Translations under genes and position numbers: made by a program
Assembly (NCBI GenBank): GCA_937892225.1
Contig: CALAUH010000347.1
Span: 1-16,606, forward strand
Source: an uncultured Treponema sp.
Lineage (GTDB): Bacteria; Spirochaetota; Spirochaetia; Treponematales; Treponemataceae
Direction: 5' to 3'
Length of the DNA: 16,606 nt
Shown: positions 1 to 7,833 of the stretch, piece after piece
How positions within the stretch are numbered: the first letter of the stretch is position 1
Layout: every line of letters starts with the position of its first letter
Notes under the pieces: generated by a model
Told to the model about the DNA's origin: nothing
Databases searched by the model: none
The model's input: only the letters and a program-made list of their open reading frames with translations

Positions 1-1289
1 AATTCATAAGAACCTTCTTTATATACCATACGTTTAAATACCTGATCACCAGTACGTTTAACTTCAACATTTACACCAAGTTCATTAAGCTGTTTTGCAA
101 GACCTTCTGCAAGTTCTTTACCAAAATCACCCATTGAATCTGGATAAATAAGATTGATGTTCTGTCCAGAAATATCTCCAGTTTTAGCAAGTTTTTTAGC
201 CTGTTTTAAATCCTGTGGGAATGGATCTGGAAGTGGATCATTAATATATTCAGGAATTGTTACCTGGAAAAGATTTGATGGGAAAGCACCATAATTTAAT
301 ACAATACCTTCTTCTTTATCTGTAATACCAGGAACAAGATCAGCTCTATTTAAAGCCATAGATAATGCCTGACGACCTTCTTTCTTAGAAAGTAATTTTG
401 TATTAATTACAACATCATAGAAAGCATATGGCATAAATGAACTGATATTAACTTTAGAAATTTTTGTAACTGTATCGTGATCCATTGGATTTGTTTCGAG
501 AACTACATTTACACGACCTTTTCTTAATTCGTTCATACGAACGATAGGGTCAATAATTCTCTTCATTACAAGTGAATCTGCCTGTGGAACTGTTTTGAAA
601 TAGTTACCATTTGCATCAAATGTAAGCCATTTACCAATTTCCCAGCTCTTTAATTTGAAAGGACCTGTTCCAATTGGTTCTGTAGCAAATCTACGTTCAT
701 TATCACCTTCACGTAAATTTACATCCATATCCTGACCATTGTAACGGCAAGGAATAATCTTGAATGTAAGAACTGGATATGCACGGAATTCTGGCATAGG
801 ATTTCTGAATACAATTTCTACTGTATTGTCATTAATTACATCTGCACTTTCTATAAAAGACATAATATAATCACGTTTTGGTGATTTATTTTCTTCTAAG
901 ATATATGCATTGTAAGAATATATAACGTCTTCTGCTGTTACTGGTGTACCATCGTGCCAGTTTACATCACGAAGAAGAATTGTATATGTTTTTTTATCTG
1001 ATGGATCCTGTTCAATGCTTTCTGCAAGAGCAAGTTCTGTATAAAGTCTACCAGTTTCCTGATCTACTTCAAAGTTTGTAAGACCATCAAAAATTAATTC
1101 GTCTGTATTTAAAGCAGATGTGTTCTGTTCCAAAACTGGATTCAAAGAATCTGGTAAGTTAGAAACAGCAACAACCATTCCTTTAGGAGCTGCTTTCCAA
1201 ATAATAAGTCCAACAATTGCACCAATAATTACAACTGCACCAATGATAATAGCTAATAAGCTTTTTTTATTTTTCAAGTTAAATTTCAT
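1..1289 (-). CDS. ABC transporter extracellular solute-binding protein, family 5 (oligopeptide type), 3' end off window
   Basis: Only the first 429 residues are visible; the gene leaves the window at base 1. Family 5 members are usually 500-600 residues, so the C-terminal lobe is incomplete. Residues about 11-31 form one hydrophobic helix after a Lys-rich start. No lipobox cysteine follows, so the protein looks membrane-anchored rather than lipidated. After it come family hallmarks: a SNLPDSLNP-type opening (43-51), a YTILLRD segment, and the signature WHDGTPVTAEDV followed by YSYNAY. Known role of the family: capture of peptides, or sometimes nickel or sugars, in the periplasm for an ABC importer. 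The ligand cannot be read here. Its ATG lies two bases after the stop of the upstream lipoprotein gene, with AAGGG about ten bases before the start, so it is the third gene of a minus-strand operon. Permease and ATPase genes, if linked, would lie beyond the left edge. Confidence 0.9.
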   Translation of the reverse strand, partial: MKFNLKNKKSLLAIIIGAVVIIGAIVGLIIWKAAPKGMVVAVSNLPDSLNPVLEQNTSALNTDELIFDGLTNFEVDQETGRLYTELALAESIEQDPSDKKTYTILLRDVNWHDGTPVTAEDVIYSYNAYILEENKSPKRDYIMSFIESADVINDNTVEIVFRNPMPEFRAYPVLTFKIIPCRYNGQDMDVNLREGDNERRFATEPIGTGPFKLKSWEIGKWLTFDANGNYFKTVPQADSLVMKRIIDPIVRMNELRKGRVNVVLETNPMDHDTVTKISKVNISSFMPYAFYDVVINTKLLSKKEGRQALSMALNRADLVPGITDKEEGIVLNYGAFPSNLFQVTIPEYINDPLPDPFPQDLKQAKKLAKTGDISGQNINLIYPDSMGDFGKELAEGLAKQLNELGVNVEVKRTGDQVFKRMVYKEGSYE

Positions 1290-1291
1290 AA

Positions 1292-2740
1292 TTAACGTAC
1301 CCTTGTAATGAATGAACTATAAACTACAACTTCACCAGAATAGCTGTCTGTTTTACCTTTCTGTACTTCAAAGTAATAGTTAGAACCATTTAACTGAGAT
1401 CCTGCATTTAATACAGGCCAAGAATTTCCTACACGAGAAGATCTGCTTACTAAATCTTTAAGACCGTTCTTTTCGATTAATTTACCGCTCTTAGTATTCT
1501 GATTGAATACTCTTACAGTTCTGTTATCTTTTAATGTAATTACGAGGTCATTCATCTGTCCTTTAGGGATAGAAACCATACCCCACCAGTATTCATCTGT
1601 TTTTGCACCAGTAGCACTGAATTTAGCAGGACGACTCTTCTTGTCATTAGCAGAAGTACCTGGAACTGGGTTGAATAAACCAATCATTAAAGGCATTACA
1701 GTTTTACCACGGCTTGCAATTTCTTTTGCATTAGCAATTTCTCTGTTTACCTGAGCGATTTTATTATTAAGGTCATTTTTCTGAGCTTTAATATCATTCA
1801 ATACACTTTCTGTTACATCAGTAGGATGTTTTTCAGAGAAAGCAATAAGTTCATCATAAATTTTGTTCATGTTGCTTTCTACAGATTTATAGTGTGCAAG
1901 GATTTCTTCGTTTGTATAAGCACCATTTTTTCCAGAACCTGGACCTGTTGGCTGACGAGCAAATTCTTCACCGAAACGATTTTTGAATTCATAAATCTTA
2001 TCACGGAAAAGAACTTCACGCTGAACTTTTACATCCTGGCGAACTTTTCTGAAACCTTTCTGACATCCAATAACACCAGCAGAATTAGCTGCACCTGAGT
2101 TTTTAGCAAGAGAATCTACTTCAGCTTCTGCAGAAGTAACACTAGCTAAAATCTGATCATAAGAAGCAACAGCTGCTTCAAAGTTGTCCATTGCATTTGC
2201 TTTTTCTGTCTGAGCAATGATTGATGCTTTTTTAGCTGCAATCTGTTTACAAACATTAACTTCTTTTTCAATTGCTGCTAAAGATTCATGTTTACCATAA
2301 AGTTTAACTGCATTGTTATACATTGTAGAAGCTTCATTTACTTTTTCAGCAGCTAAAAGATTATCGATACGACCTGCTGCAAGTTTTGCACCTTTAGCAC
2401 AAGTACTAGCTGGTAATTTAAGACCAGGGTCAATCTGATTAAATTTATTAATTGCTGTATTACAAGCAGAAAGTAATTTTGCTTCGTTTTTTACACCGTC
2501 TGTGCTATTAAGAGCATTAAGACCTGCTTCATATAAAGTAATATAATTTAAATATTTCTTCTGTTTTGCAGAATCTTTAATTTCTGCCCAATAAGCTTTA
2601 GCAGCTGAAGGATCTCTTGAATTCCATACAGTTGCACCACGAATTACATCAGGGTCTTTATCATTAACACCACCAGTTGTTTCACAAGATACGAACAATA
2701 ATGTAATGATTGAAATAACTAATAATCCAATTTTTTTCAT
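1292..2740 (-). CDS. Helical lipoprotein of unknown function
   Basis: A 482-residue protein with a classical lipoprotein signal peptide: MKKIG start, hydrophobic stretch to residue 18, and lipobox FVSC with the lipidated Cys at 19. Residues about 45-350 are rich in Ala, Lys, Glu and Asn and read as long helices (TPR-like or coiled bundle), with scattered cysteines. A linker around 265-280 is rich in Gly, Pro and Ser. The last 120 residues look like a separate beta-rich domain with many aromatic and Ser/Thr residues and a YWWGMV motif. I recognise no named family. The start ATG overlaps the stop of the preceding gene by four bases (ATGA), which suggests translational coupling to the FGE-fold protein. 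The two products may therefore act together at the cell envelope. The downstream solute-binding gene begins two bases after its stop. Confidence 0.85.
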   Translation of the reverse strand: MKKIGLLVISIITLLFVSCETTGGVNDKDPDVIRGATVWNSRDPSAAKAYWAEIKDSAKQKKYLNYITLYEAGLNALNSTDGVKNEAKLLSACNTAINKFNQIDPGLKLPASTCAKGAKLAAGRIDNLLAAEKVNEASTMYNNAVKLYGKHESLAAIEKEVNVCKQIAAKKASIIAQTEKANAMDNFEAAVASYDQILASVTSAEAEVDSLAKNSGAANSAGVIGCQKGFRKVRQDVKVQREVLFRDKIYEFKNRFGEEFARQPTGPGSGKNGAYTNEEILAHYKSVESNMNKIYDELIAFSEKHPTDVTESVLNDIKAQKNDLNNKIAQVNREIANAKEIASRGKTVMPLMIGLFNPVPGTSANDKKSRPAKFSATGAKTDEYWWGMVSIPKGQMNDLVITLKDNRTVRVFNQNTKSGKLIEKNGLKDLVSRSSRVGNSWPVLNAGSQLNGSNYYFEVQKGKTDSYSGEVVVYSSFITRVR

Positions 2741-4350
2741 TTTGTCACCTCTTTAACAAGACGGAATCCAACATCTGGATACTGACCATCTTTCTCTAAG
2801 TTTTTATAGTTCGAAATTCTAAGATCGATAGGACCATCCATCCAAGAACCACCTTTTACAGTACGTTTTACTGAATCATCCTGTTCATCTCTGGCATTGT
2901 TAGTCCATTCCCAAACGTTACCAGCCATATCAACAAGACCCCATGCATTTGTACTGTCTGCAAAAGTTCCTACAGGTGATGTTTTTTTACATTTTCCGTT
3001 ACCCTTGTAATTTGCCTTCTTAGCTTTAGAAGGATCATCATTTCCCCATGGATAAATATAGTCTGTTCCTGCACGAGCTGCTACTTCCCATTCATCATCA
3101 GTTGGAAGACGATATGTTGCTCCAAGCTGTTCTGAAAGCCATTTTGCGTATGCTTCTGCATCTGCTACAGAAACACCAATTACAGGCTGTAATGCCTGAT
3201 TATAATCTGTATTGCTGAAATATTCAGGTTCTGTATCAAAACGATTAATGAATACATAAGCTGCATATTCATAGTTTGTAACAGGAGTTACAGAAATTGC
3301 AAAACCTTTTAATTTAGCAGAACGAGCTGCTTCTTTTGGATTTGCTCTTATATCAGATGGAATAGAACCAACTGTATAGTTACCTGCTGCTACATTTACA
3401 GAAGCGAAGAAATCATTAACGCTTGTGATATATAAATATCTTGCATCAACAATTGACTGATTCTGAAGGATTCTCATTGTTGTAGAAGGATTTTCATCAG
3501 TTACAAAAGCTGCAGAAACGTTAAGATTTACAATTTTATTTTTGTATTCATCAGCTATTGGATAATCAATAACTGCATTTCCCTGAGCATTTGTTGTTAC
3601 ATAAGAAACTACTTCTGCAATTTCTGAATCATCAGTTGAAATAGAAAGATATGGCATTTCCCATACTGCTTTTAAAGGCATGTCAGAAACTGCTTTTCCA
3701 GCAGCATCTTTTACAGTTACTGTAATAGATGTTCCATTCTGAATAATCTGATCTTTAGCAGAGAAAGAGAATGATAATTCTTCCAAGATTAAAGTACAAA
3801 TACTCTGTACTTTCTGAGAATATAATTCTGTACCTTTTTCCTGCATTGTTAAAAGATCTGATTCTCCAATTTCTGCAAGTTTGTTTAAAATAGCAATTGC
3901 TTTTTGAATTCTAACGCCACTATTTCCTTTTGCTGCCAATACTTCATAAAGTGGTGCTAATTCAGTACGAAGCTTTGCTGCATAATTTTTTTCATCTTTT
4001 TCCCATTCTGAAACTCTAATTCTATAAGTTACAGATAATCCATTTTTACTTTGCTGGAATGGTTTAATATCAGCAAATCTTGCTTTTATCAAATCTTCAC
4101 TAACACTGATACGGTCTGCTTCTGGATTTGTAAGACGCAAAGTAGAAGTCAAAGCTGTTTCAATTAAATCTTTCTTTGCAATAAAACAAGCTTCTTCATT
4201 AGTTGCGGCTTTACCATATCCGTAATAATAACCAGCCTCTTCCTTAACTAAATCTGACTTAGATTTTGCGAAAGCCTGTGCACCGAACAAACTAACACAT
4301 AACAAAGCCAAAATCAGTTTAGAACTGTTTTTGATGTTTGTTAAAAACAT
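2737..4350 (-). CDS. Secreted FGE-sulfatase (SUMF1) fold protein, probably non-catalytic
   Basis: 537 residues. A signal peptide with a hydrophobic core at about 11-25 ends near AQAFA (cut likely after Ala 28). Residues 40-130 (YYYGYGKAATNEEA, then SVTYRIRVSEWEKD) resemble N-terminal domains of LPP20-type envelope proteins. Residues about 205-300 look like an Ig-like beta domain. Residues about 348-533 are a formylglycine-generating-enzyme fold, shown by TPVTNYEYAAYV (355-366), ISVSVADAEAYAKWLS-like helix residues near 392-406, RLPTDDEWEVAAR (414-426), DMAGNVWEW (474-482), KGGSW (499-503) and GFRLV (528-532). True FGE uses a cysteine pair just after GGS; this region has none, and the only Cys in the domain is 454. 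It is therefore more likely a binding or structural protein than an oxidase. AGGAGA precedes the ATG at good spacing. It is the first gene of the minus-strand operon. Confidence 0.88.
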   Translation of the reverse strand: MFLTNIKNSSKLILALLCVSLFGAQAFAKSKSDLVKEEAGYYYGYGKAATNEEACFIAKKDLIETALTSTLRLTNPEADRISVSEDLIKARFADIKPFQQSKNGLSVTYRIRVSEWEKDEKNYAAKLRTELAPLYEVLAAKGNSGVRIQKAIAILNKLAEIGESDLLTMQEKGTELYSQKVQSICTLILEELSFSFSAKDQIIQNGTSITVTVKDAAGKAVSDMPLKAVWEMPYLSISTDDSEIAEVVSYVTTNAQGNAVIDYPIADEYKNKIVNLNVSAAFVTDENPSTTMRILQNQSIVDARYLYITSVNDFFASVNVAAGNYTVGSIPSDIRANPKEAARSAKLKGFAISVTPVTNYEYAAYVFINRFDTEPEYFSNTDYNQALQPVIGVSVADAEAYAKWLSEQLGATYRLPTDDEWEVAARAGTDYIYPWGNDDPSKAKKANYKGNGKCKKTSPVGTFADSTNAWGLVDMAGNVWEWTNNARDEQDDSVKRTVKGGSWMDGPIDLRISNYKNLEKDGQYPDVGFRLVKEVTK

Positions 4351-4524
4351 ATAGAATCTCCTCCATAAATTATTTGTCTAACCTTATGTTTTTTATTAAT
4401 AATTTATGTGTATCTTTAAACATTAAAATAAAGGTGCTTAGTTGTCAAGTAGAATGTTAAAAAAACTATAGTTTAAATTTTCCAATAAACGATGTAAAAT
4501 TGATAACATAAAAGGAATATATAA
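4351..4524. promoter_or_regulatory. Divergent intergenic region, presumed promoters both ways
   Basis: These 174 very AT-rich bases separate two head-to-head genes, so both operons must be started from here. On the plus strand TTGTCA (4442-4447) resembles a -35 box and TATAGT (4467-4472) a -10 box, but the 19-base spacing is longer than ideal. AAGGA lies about eight bases before the ATG at 4525. On the minus strand the Shine-Dalgarno GGAGGAG (around 4360) is strong, but I could not pick one convincing minus-strand promoter. No clear operator palindrome was seen. Confidence 0.35.
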
Positions 4525-5184
4525 ATGAAAAAGAATTTTAGACTTATTTTCAGAATCATCTGGACAATCGTTGCGTTAATTGCAACATTTTTAACATTAA
4601 AAGACCATCTTACAGTGTTAGGCGGGGACAATCGTCCTGTAACACTCTTTTTTACAAGCTGGTCAGTCTGGCTTGGAGCTTTAGCTGCTGTTTTATCATT
4701 AATTTCTACTATAAAAGATGATGCAAAATCACCACAAATTAATATTTTAATAAAATTTTGTGCAGATATGATGCTGATTGCAACTTTCGTAATGTCAGCT
4801 TTAGTTTTACCGGAAAAAATATGGATGTCATCATACTGGACTGCAGGCGGAACTTTTAAACACTTCTTGCTTCCGATTTTTACAGTTACAGACTCAATTC
4901 TTTATGATGAAAAAAACTCTTATAAAATATCATATCCATTTCTTGCCCTTGTTGTACCTTTCTTTTACTGGGCAGGTGTTATAATCAGAGCCTTGGTAAC
5001 AAGAAAATTAAACGGCGGTTCAATTCCACAAGATTTATGGCAGATGTATTATCCATACGGATTTACAAACTTTGACAACGGACACTCTTTAGGCGGATTA
5101 TGCGGTCTTTTAGCAGGAATAATGGTTGCCTTAATAATAATTGGATATTCATTTTATTTTGCAAAAAAATACAGCAAAAAATAA
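4525..5184 (+). CDS. Pr6Pr-like six-helix membrane protein
   Basis: 219 residues with about six hydrophobic segments (roughly 6-25, 41-62, 74-94, 110-126, 137-158, 188-212). The pattern fits the bacterial Pr6Pr family (six predicted helices, related to FAR-17a/AIG1). It has an early FFTSWSVWLG segment, an FKHFLLPIFTVTDSILYD segment (111-128) matching the family's conserved 'H..vP...l.D.l.fd' motif, and a YYPYGFTNF segment (175-183) matching its 'YPYpFld' motif before the last helix. Biochemical function is not established for the bacterial members; the eukaryotic relatives include lipid hydrolases. The start has AAGGA upstream at suitable spacing. galE follows after 89 bases on the same strand, so co-transcription is possible but not certain. 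Confidence 0.65.
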   Translation: MKKNFRLIFRIIWTIVALIATFLTLKDHLTVLGGDNRPVTLFFTSWSVWLGALAAVLSLISTIKDDAKSPQINILIKFCADMMLIATFVMSALVLPEKIWMSSYWTAGGTFKHFLLPIFTVTDSILYDEKNSYKISYPFLALVVPFFYWAGVIIRALVTRKLNGGSIPQDLWQMYYPYGFTNFDNGHSLGGLCGLLAGIMVALIIIGYSFYFAKKYSKK

Positions 5185-5273
5185 TAAGAAAACTATTAAT
5201 TAACAATTAATCATTTATATGATAATATACGATTACATTTTATAGTTAATAACTAAACAAAAGGATGTAGAAA

Positions 5274-6233
5274 ATGAAAGTTTTAGTAATTGGTGGAGCC
5301 GGATATATTGGAAGCCACGTTGTAAAAGAAATGATGAAAGCTGGACACAAAGTTACTGTTTTTGACAATCTTTCCAGCGGTTTAAGATGCAATCTTTTTC
5401 CACAGAACGAATTTATATATGGAAATATTTTAATCCCTGCAGATTTAGATGCAGCTTTTGAAAAAGGATTTGATGCATTTGTTCATCTTGCAGCTTTTAA
5501 AGCAGCCGGTGAATCAATGGAAAAACCAGAAAAATATTCTGTAAACAATATCACTGGTACATTAAACATTTTAAATTCTGCAATGAAATATAATTGTAAA
5601 AAAATGATTTTCAGTTCTTCTGCTGCAACTTTTGGTGAACCTCAGTATTTACCAATGGATGAAAATCATCCACAAAATCCAATTAATTATTATGGATTTA
5701 CAAAACTCGAAATTGAACGTTACATGACTTGGTACGATCAGCTTAAAGGTCTTAAGTTTGCGGCTTTACGTTATTTTAATGCCGCAGGTTATGATCCAGA
5801 TGGAGAAATCCGTGGTCTTGAACAGAATCCACAGAATTTACTTCCAAGAATTATGGAAGCAGCTTTAGGACAGCGTGAACTTAAAGTATTTGGTACAGAT
5901 TATGATACAAGAGACGGAACTTGTATTCGCGATTATATTCACGTTACAGATTTAGCACGTGCTCATGTTATGGCTTTAGATTACATCACAAGAAATAACG
6001 AAAGTTTAAAATTAAATCTTGGAACAGAAAATGGTACTACAGTAAAAGAATTAATAGAAGCTTCTCGCCGCATTACTGGAAAAGAAATTAAAGCAGAAGA
6101 TGCACCACGTCGTCCTGGAGATCCTGCAAGTTTATATGCTACTTATAAAATGGCAAAAGAAAAACTTGGATGGGAACCAAAATATTCTGATGTAGATACA
6201 TTAGTAAAAACTACATGGGAAGTTTATAAATAG
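5274..6233 (+). CDS. galE: UDP-glucose 4-epimerase
   Basis: 319 residues, slightly shorter than the usual 330-340. It is an NAD-dependent short-chain dehydrogenase fold that interconverts UDP-glucose and UDP-galactose (Leloir pathway, and UDP-galactose supply for surface glycans). The N-terminal Rossmann motif is GGAGYIGSH (7-15). FDN at 30-32 gives the acidic residue that binds NAD ribose. HLAAFKAAGES (71-81) is a GalE hallmark. The catalytic triad is visible as Ser 116 (in FSSSAATFG), Tyr 140 and Lys 144 (YGFTK). RYFNAAG and PGDPASLYA fit the substrate domain. AAGGATG precedes the ATG. The following membrane protein starts 34 bases downstream. Broader NDP-sugar epimerase activity cannot be excluded. 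Confidence 0.95.
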   Translation: MKVLVIGGAGYIGSHVVKEMMKAGHKVTVFDNLSSGLRCNLFPQNEFIYGNILIPADLDAAFEKGFDAFVHLAAFKAAGESMEKPEKYSVNNITGTLNILNSAMKYNCKKMIFSSSAATFGEPQYLPMDENHPQNPINYYGFTKLEIERYMTWYDQLKGLKFAALRYFNAAGYDPDGEIRGLEQNPQNLLPRIMEAALGQRELKVFGTDYDTRDGTCIRDYIHVTDLARAHVMALDYITRNNESLKLNLGTENGTTVKELIEASRRITGKEIKAEDAPRRPGDPASLYATYKMAKEKLGWEPKYSDVDTLVKTTWEVYK

Positions 6234-6267
6234 TATTTATAAAAAAAGTAAGTGAAAGAAAAAAGTT

Positions 6268-7656
6268 ATGGAAAATGATAACTATAATGATATGGAAAAA
6301 TTAAAAGAATCTTTACAGAATAGTATTGATAATGAAAAAAAAGACAATAAAAAAGAAGAACAAAGTAATACAAAATTTAGTACTGTTATTCTTCTTTTTA
6401 TTATTGGTGTTGCTTTAATAGGTTTTAATGTTCTTTATATCATAAAAGAAAGCAAATATTATCCAAAAACACTTTTTATTGGTTGTTTTTGTTTTTATTA
6501 CAGCTTATCTTTGTTTATTGCTCCTTTTTTCGATTTTAAAGAGGAAAAGAAACGTAATTCAGATTTTAAACCTATATTTTTCCAAAGTGAGCGTTTTTCA
6601 AAAAACCTTAAAGTAATTTATATTGTTGCTTCAATTATTCCTTTAATAGTAATTTTTAAATCTGAAACATGGAATTTGCCAATGCTAACAATGTTAGTTA
6701 CTTTTTTTATTTCTGGCATTCTTATGCTTGTAAAATATCTTGTAGTTTATATTCATTTAGATAAACAGATTGATGATGTTGAACGCAAAGTATGTTTTGC
6801 AAATCCTTCAAAAAGAATATGTGTTATTGGAATGTTAGCTGGAATCGTTTTATTTTCATTATCTGGTTATTTTGGTTACAAAATTTATATAGAAACTCCA
6901 AAAAATTACGATAATGCAGAATTCTATAATTCAGATATGGATGTATATTTGGAACAGCTTTTAGATAAAGATGTATCATACGGATTAAGGATGGGGTCTG
7001 ATGAAGATACAATTGCAATTCAGATAGATTATGATTATTGTGCGTCGGATTATGTAAATTCTCTTTTTTTACCAATGAAAGATATTATTTGTCACATTGT
7101 AAAATCAAAAAGTCCTGTAAAAGAACTTATTTTGTATAAGAATAATGAAGTAACAGGAGAAAATGATTTATCTGTTTATACAAAAGAAAATCTCTTACAA
7201 ATTCCTTTTATAAAAGAAATGTTAGATCAAAATAAACCTCATGTTTGTTCAGATTTACAATTAGTAAAAAATAAAGATAAATATTTTTTTCAAAAGCAAG
7301 AAGAAAAAAAATTGATAGTAGGTTCTGTTGTTTCAGGTTTAGATTACTTTTTTATTTGGGATTTAGATGGTTTTGAAAATTATATAAAATTAAATAAAAA
7401 TTTAAAAGATGAATATAATTTATCTAAAGAAGATTTAGAAAAATTAATTTCGAAAAAAGAATCTACTGATGATAATACAGTTTTTGAAGGTTTATCTTTC
7501 CATTTTTTTGATTCATATAATCTTTTTGATATAATGTATGATAATGATAACGGAGATTTATATTGGGGTATAGTTTATAATTATAAAAGCCCAGATTGTG
7601 TTTATCTAAATTATTATGATGCTTATAATTTATATAATGAATCTATTGAGAAATAA
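6268..7656 (+). CDS. Membrane protein of unknown function
   Basis: 462 residues. I do not recognise the family. The N-terminal 36 residues are highly charged (Lys, Glu, Asn, Asp). Five hydrophobic segments follow at about 37-58, 68-87, 114-131, 136-160 and 182-206. The remaining 255 residues form a hydrophilic domain rich in Asp, Tyr, Asn and Lys. With an inside N-terminus, an odd number of helices would put this domain outside the cytoplasm. The DNA is more AT-rich than its neighbours and codon use leans heavily to A/T third positions. There is no clear Shine-Dalgarno sequence before the ATG; an internal ATG eight codons later is an alternative start. It follows galE by 34 bases and may share its transcript. 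Confidence 0.75.
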   Translation: MENDNYNDMEKLKESLQNSIDNEKKDNKKEEQSNTKFSTVILLFIIGVALIGFNVLYIIKESKYYPKTLFIGCFCFYYSLSLFIAPFFDFKEEKKRNSDFKPIFFQSERFSKNLKVIYIVASIIPLIVIFKSETWNLPMLTMLVTFFISGILMLVKYLVVYIHLDKQIDDVERKVCFANPSKRICVIGMLAGIVLFSLSGYFGYKIYIETPKNYDNAEFYNSDMDVYLEQLLDKDVSYGLRMGSDEDTIAIQIDYDYCASDYVNSLFLPMKDIICHIVKSKSPVKELILYKNNEVTGENDLSVYTKENLLQIPFIKEMLDQNKPHVCSDLQLVKNKDKYFFQKQEEKKLIVGSVVSGLDYFFIWDLDGFENYIKLNKNLKDEYNLSKEDLEKLISKKESTDDNTVFEGLSFHFFDSYNLFDIMYDNDNGDLYWGIVYNYKSPDCVYLNYYDAYNLYNESIEK

Positions 7657-7683
7657 ATTGAATCATCCGGGAGAAAATCACAA

Positions 7684-7800
7684 GTGAATCTTTCATCTTT
7701 AAGAAGAATAAATGGACAAAAAGATTTTTTACAAGACAGAGCTTTTTTTTATAGAGATTTTTTTAGTTTACGAAAAATAAATATTACAAAAGTTAATTAG
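7684..7800 (+). CDS. Possible 38-residue ORF with GTG start
   Basis: The gap between the membrane-protein gene and the M20 peptidase gene contains an open frame starting at GTG 7684 and ending at TAG 7798-7800. A good Shine-Dalgarno match, GGGAGA (7670-7675), sits eight bases before it. The predicted peptide is basic and aromatic, with RRINGQKDF near the start and FFYRDFFSLRK in the second half; it has no signal peptide or membrane helix. An open frame this long is unusual but not impossible in such AT-rich DNA. It could be a real small protein, a leader peptide for the peptidase gene, or chance. Confidence 0.3.
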   Translation: MNLSSLRRINGQKDFLQDRAFFYRDFFSLRKINITKVN

Positions 7801-7833
7801 TTTTAAAAAATTTTAAAAATTAATTGAGGTTTT

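Noticed and set aside
1120..1308. Plus-strand open frame over the start of the solute-binding gene
   Set aside because: It is the complement of a clear family 5 solute-binding protein and has no ribosome-binding site or recognisable product. The same holds for plus-strand frames at 1503-1754 and 1826-2098.
2737..3300. FGE-fold protein as the variable target of a diversity-generating retroelement (as for TvpA in Treponema denticola)
   Set aside because: No reverse transcriptase, accessory gene or template repeat is visible in the window, and the gene's 3' end shows no near-copy nearby. Only the fold is shared.
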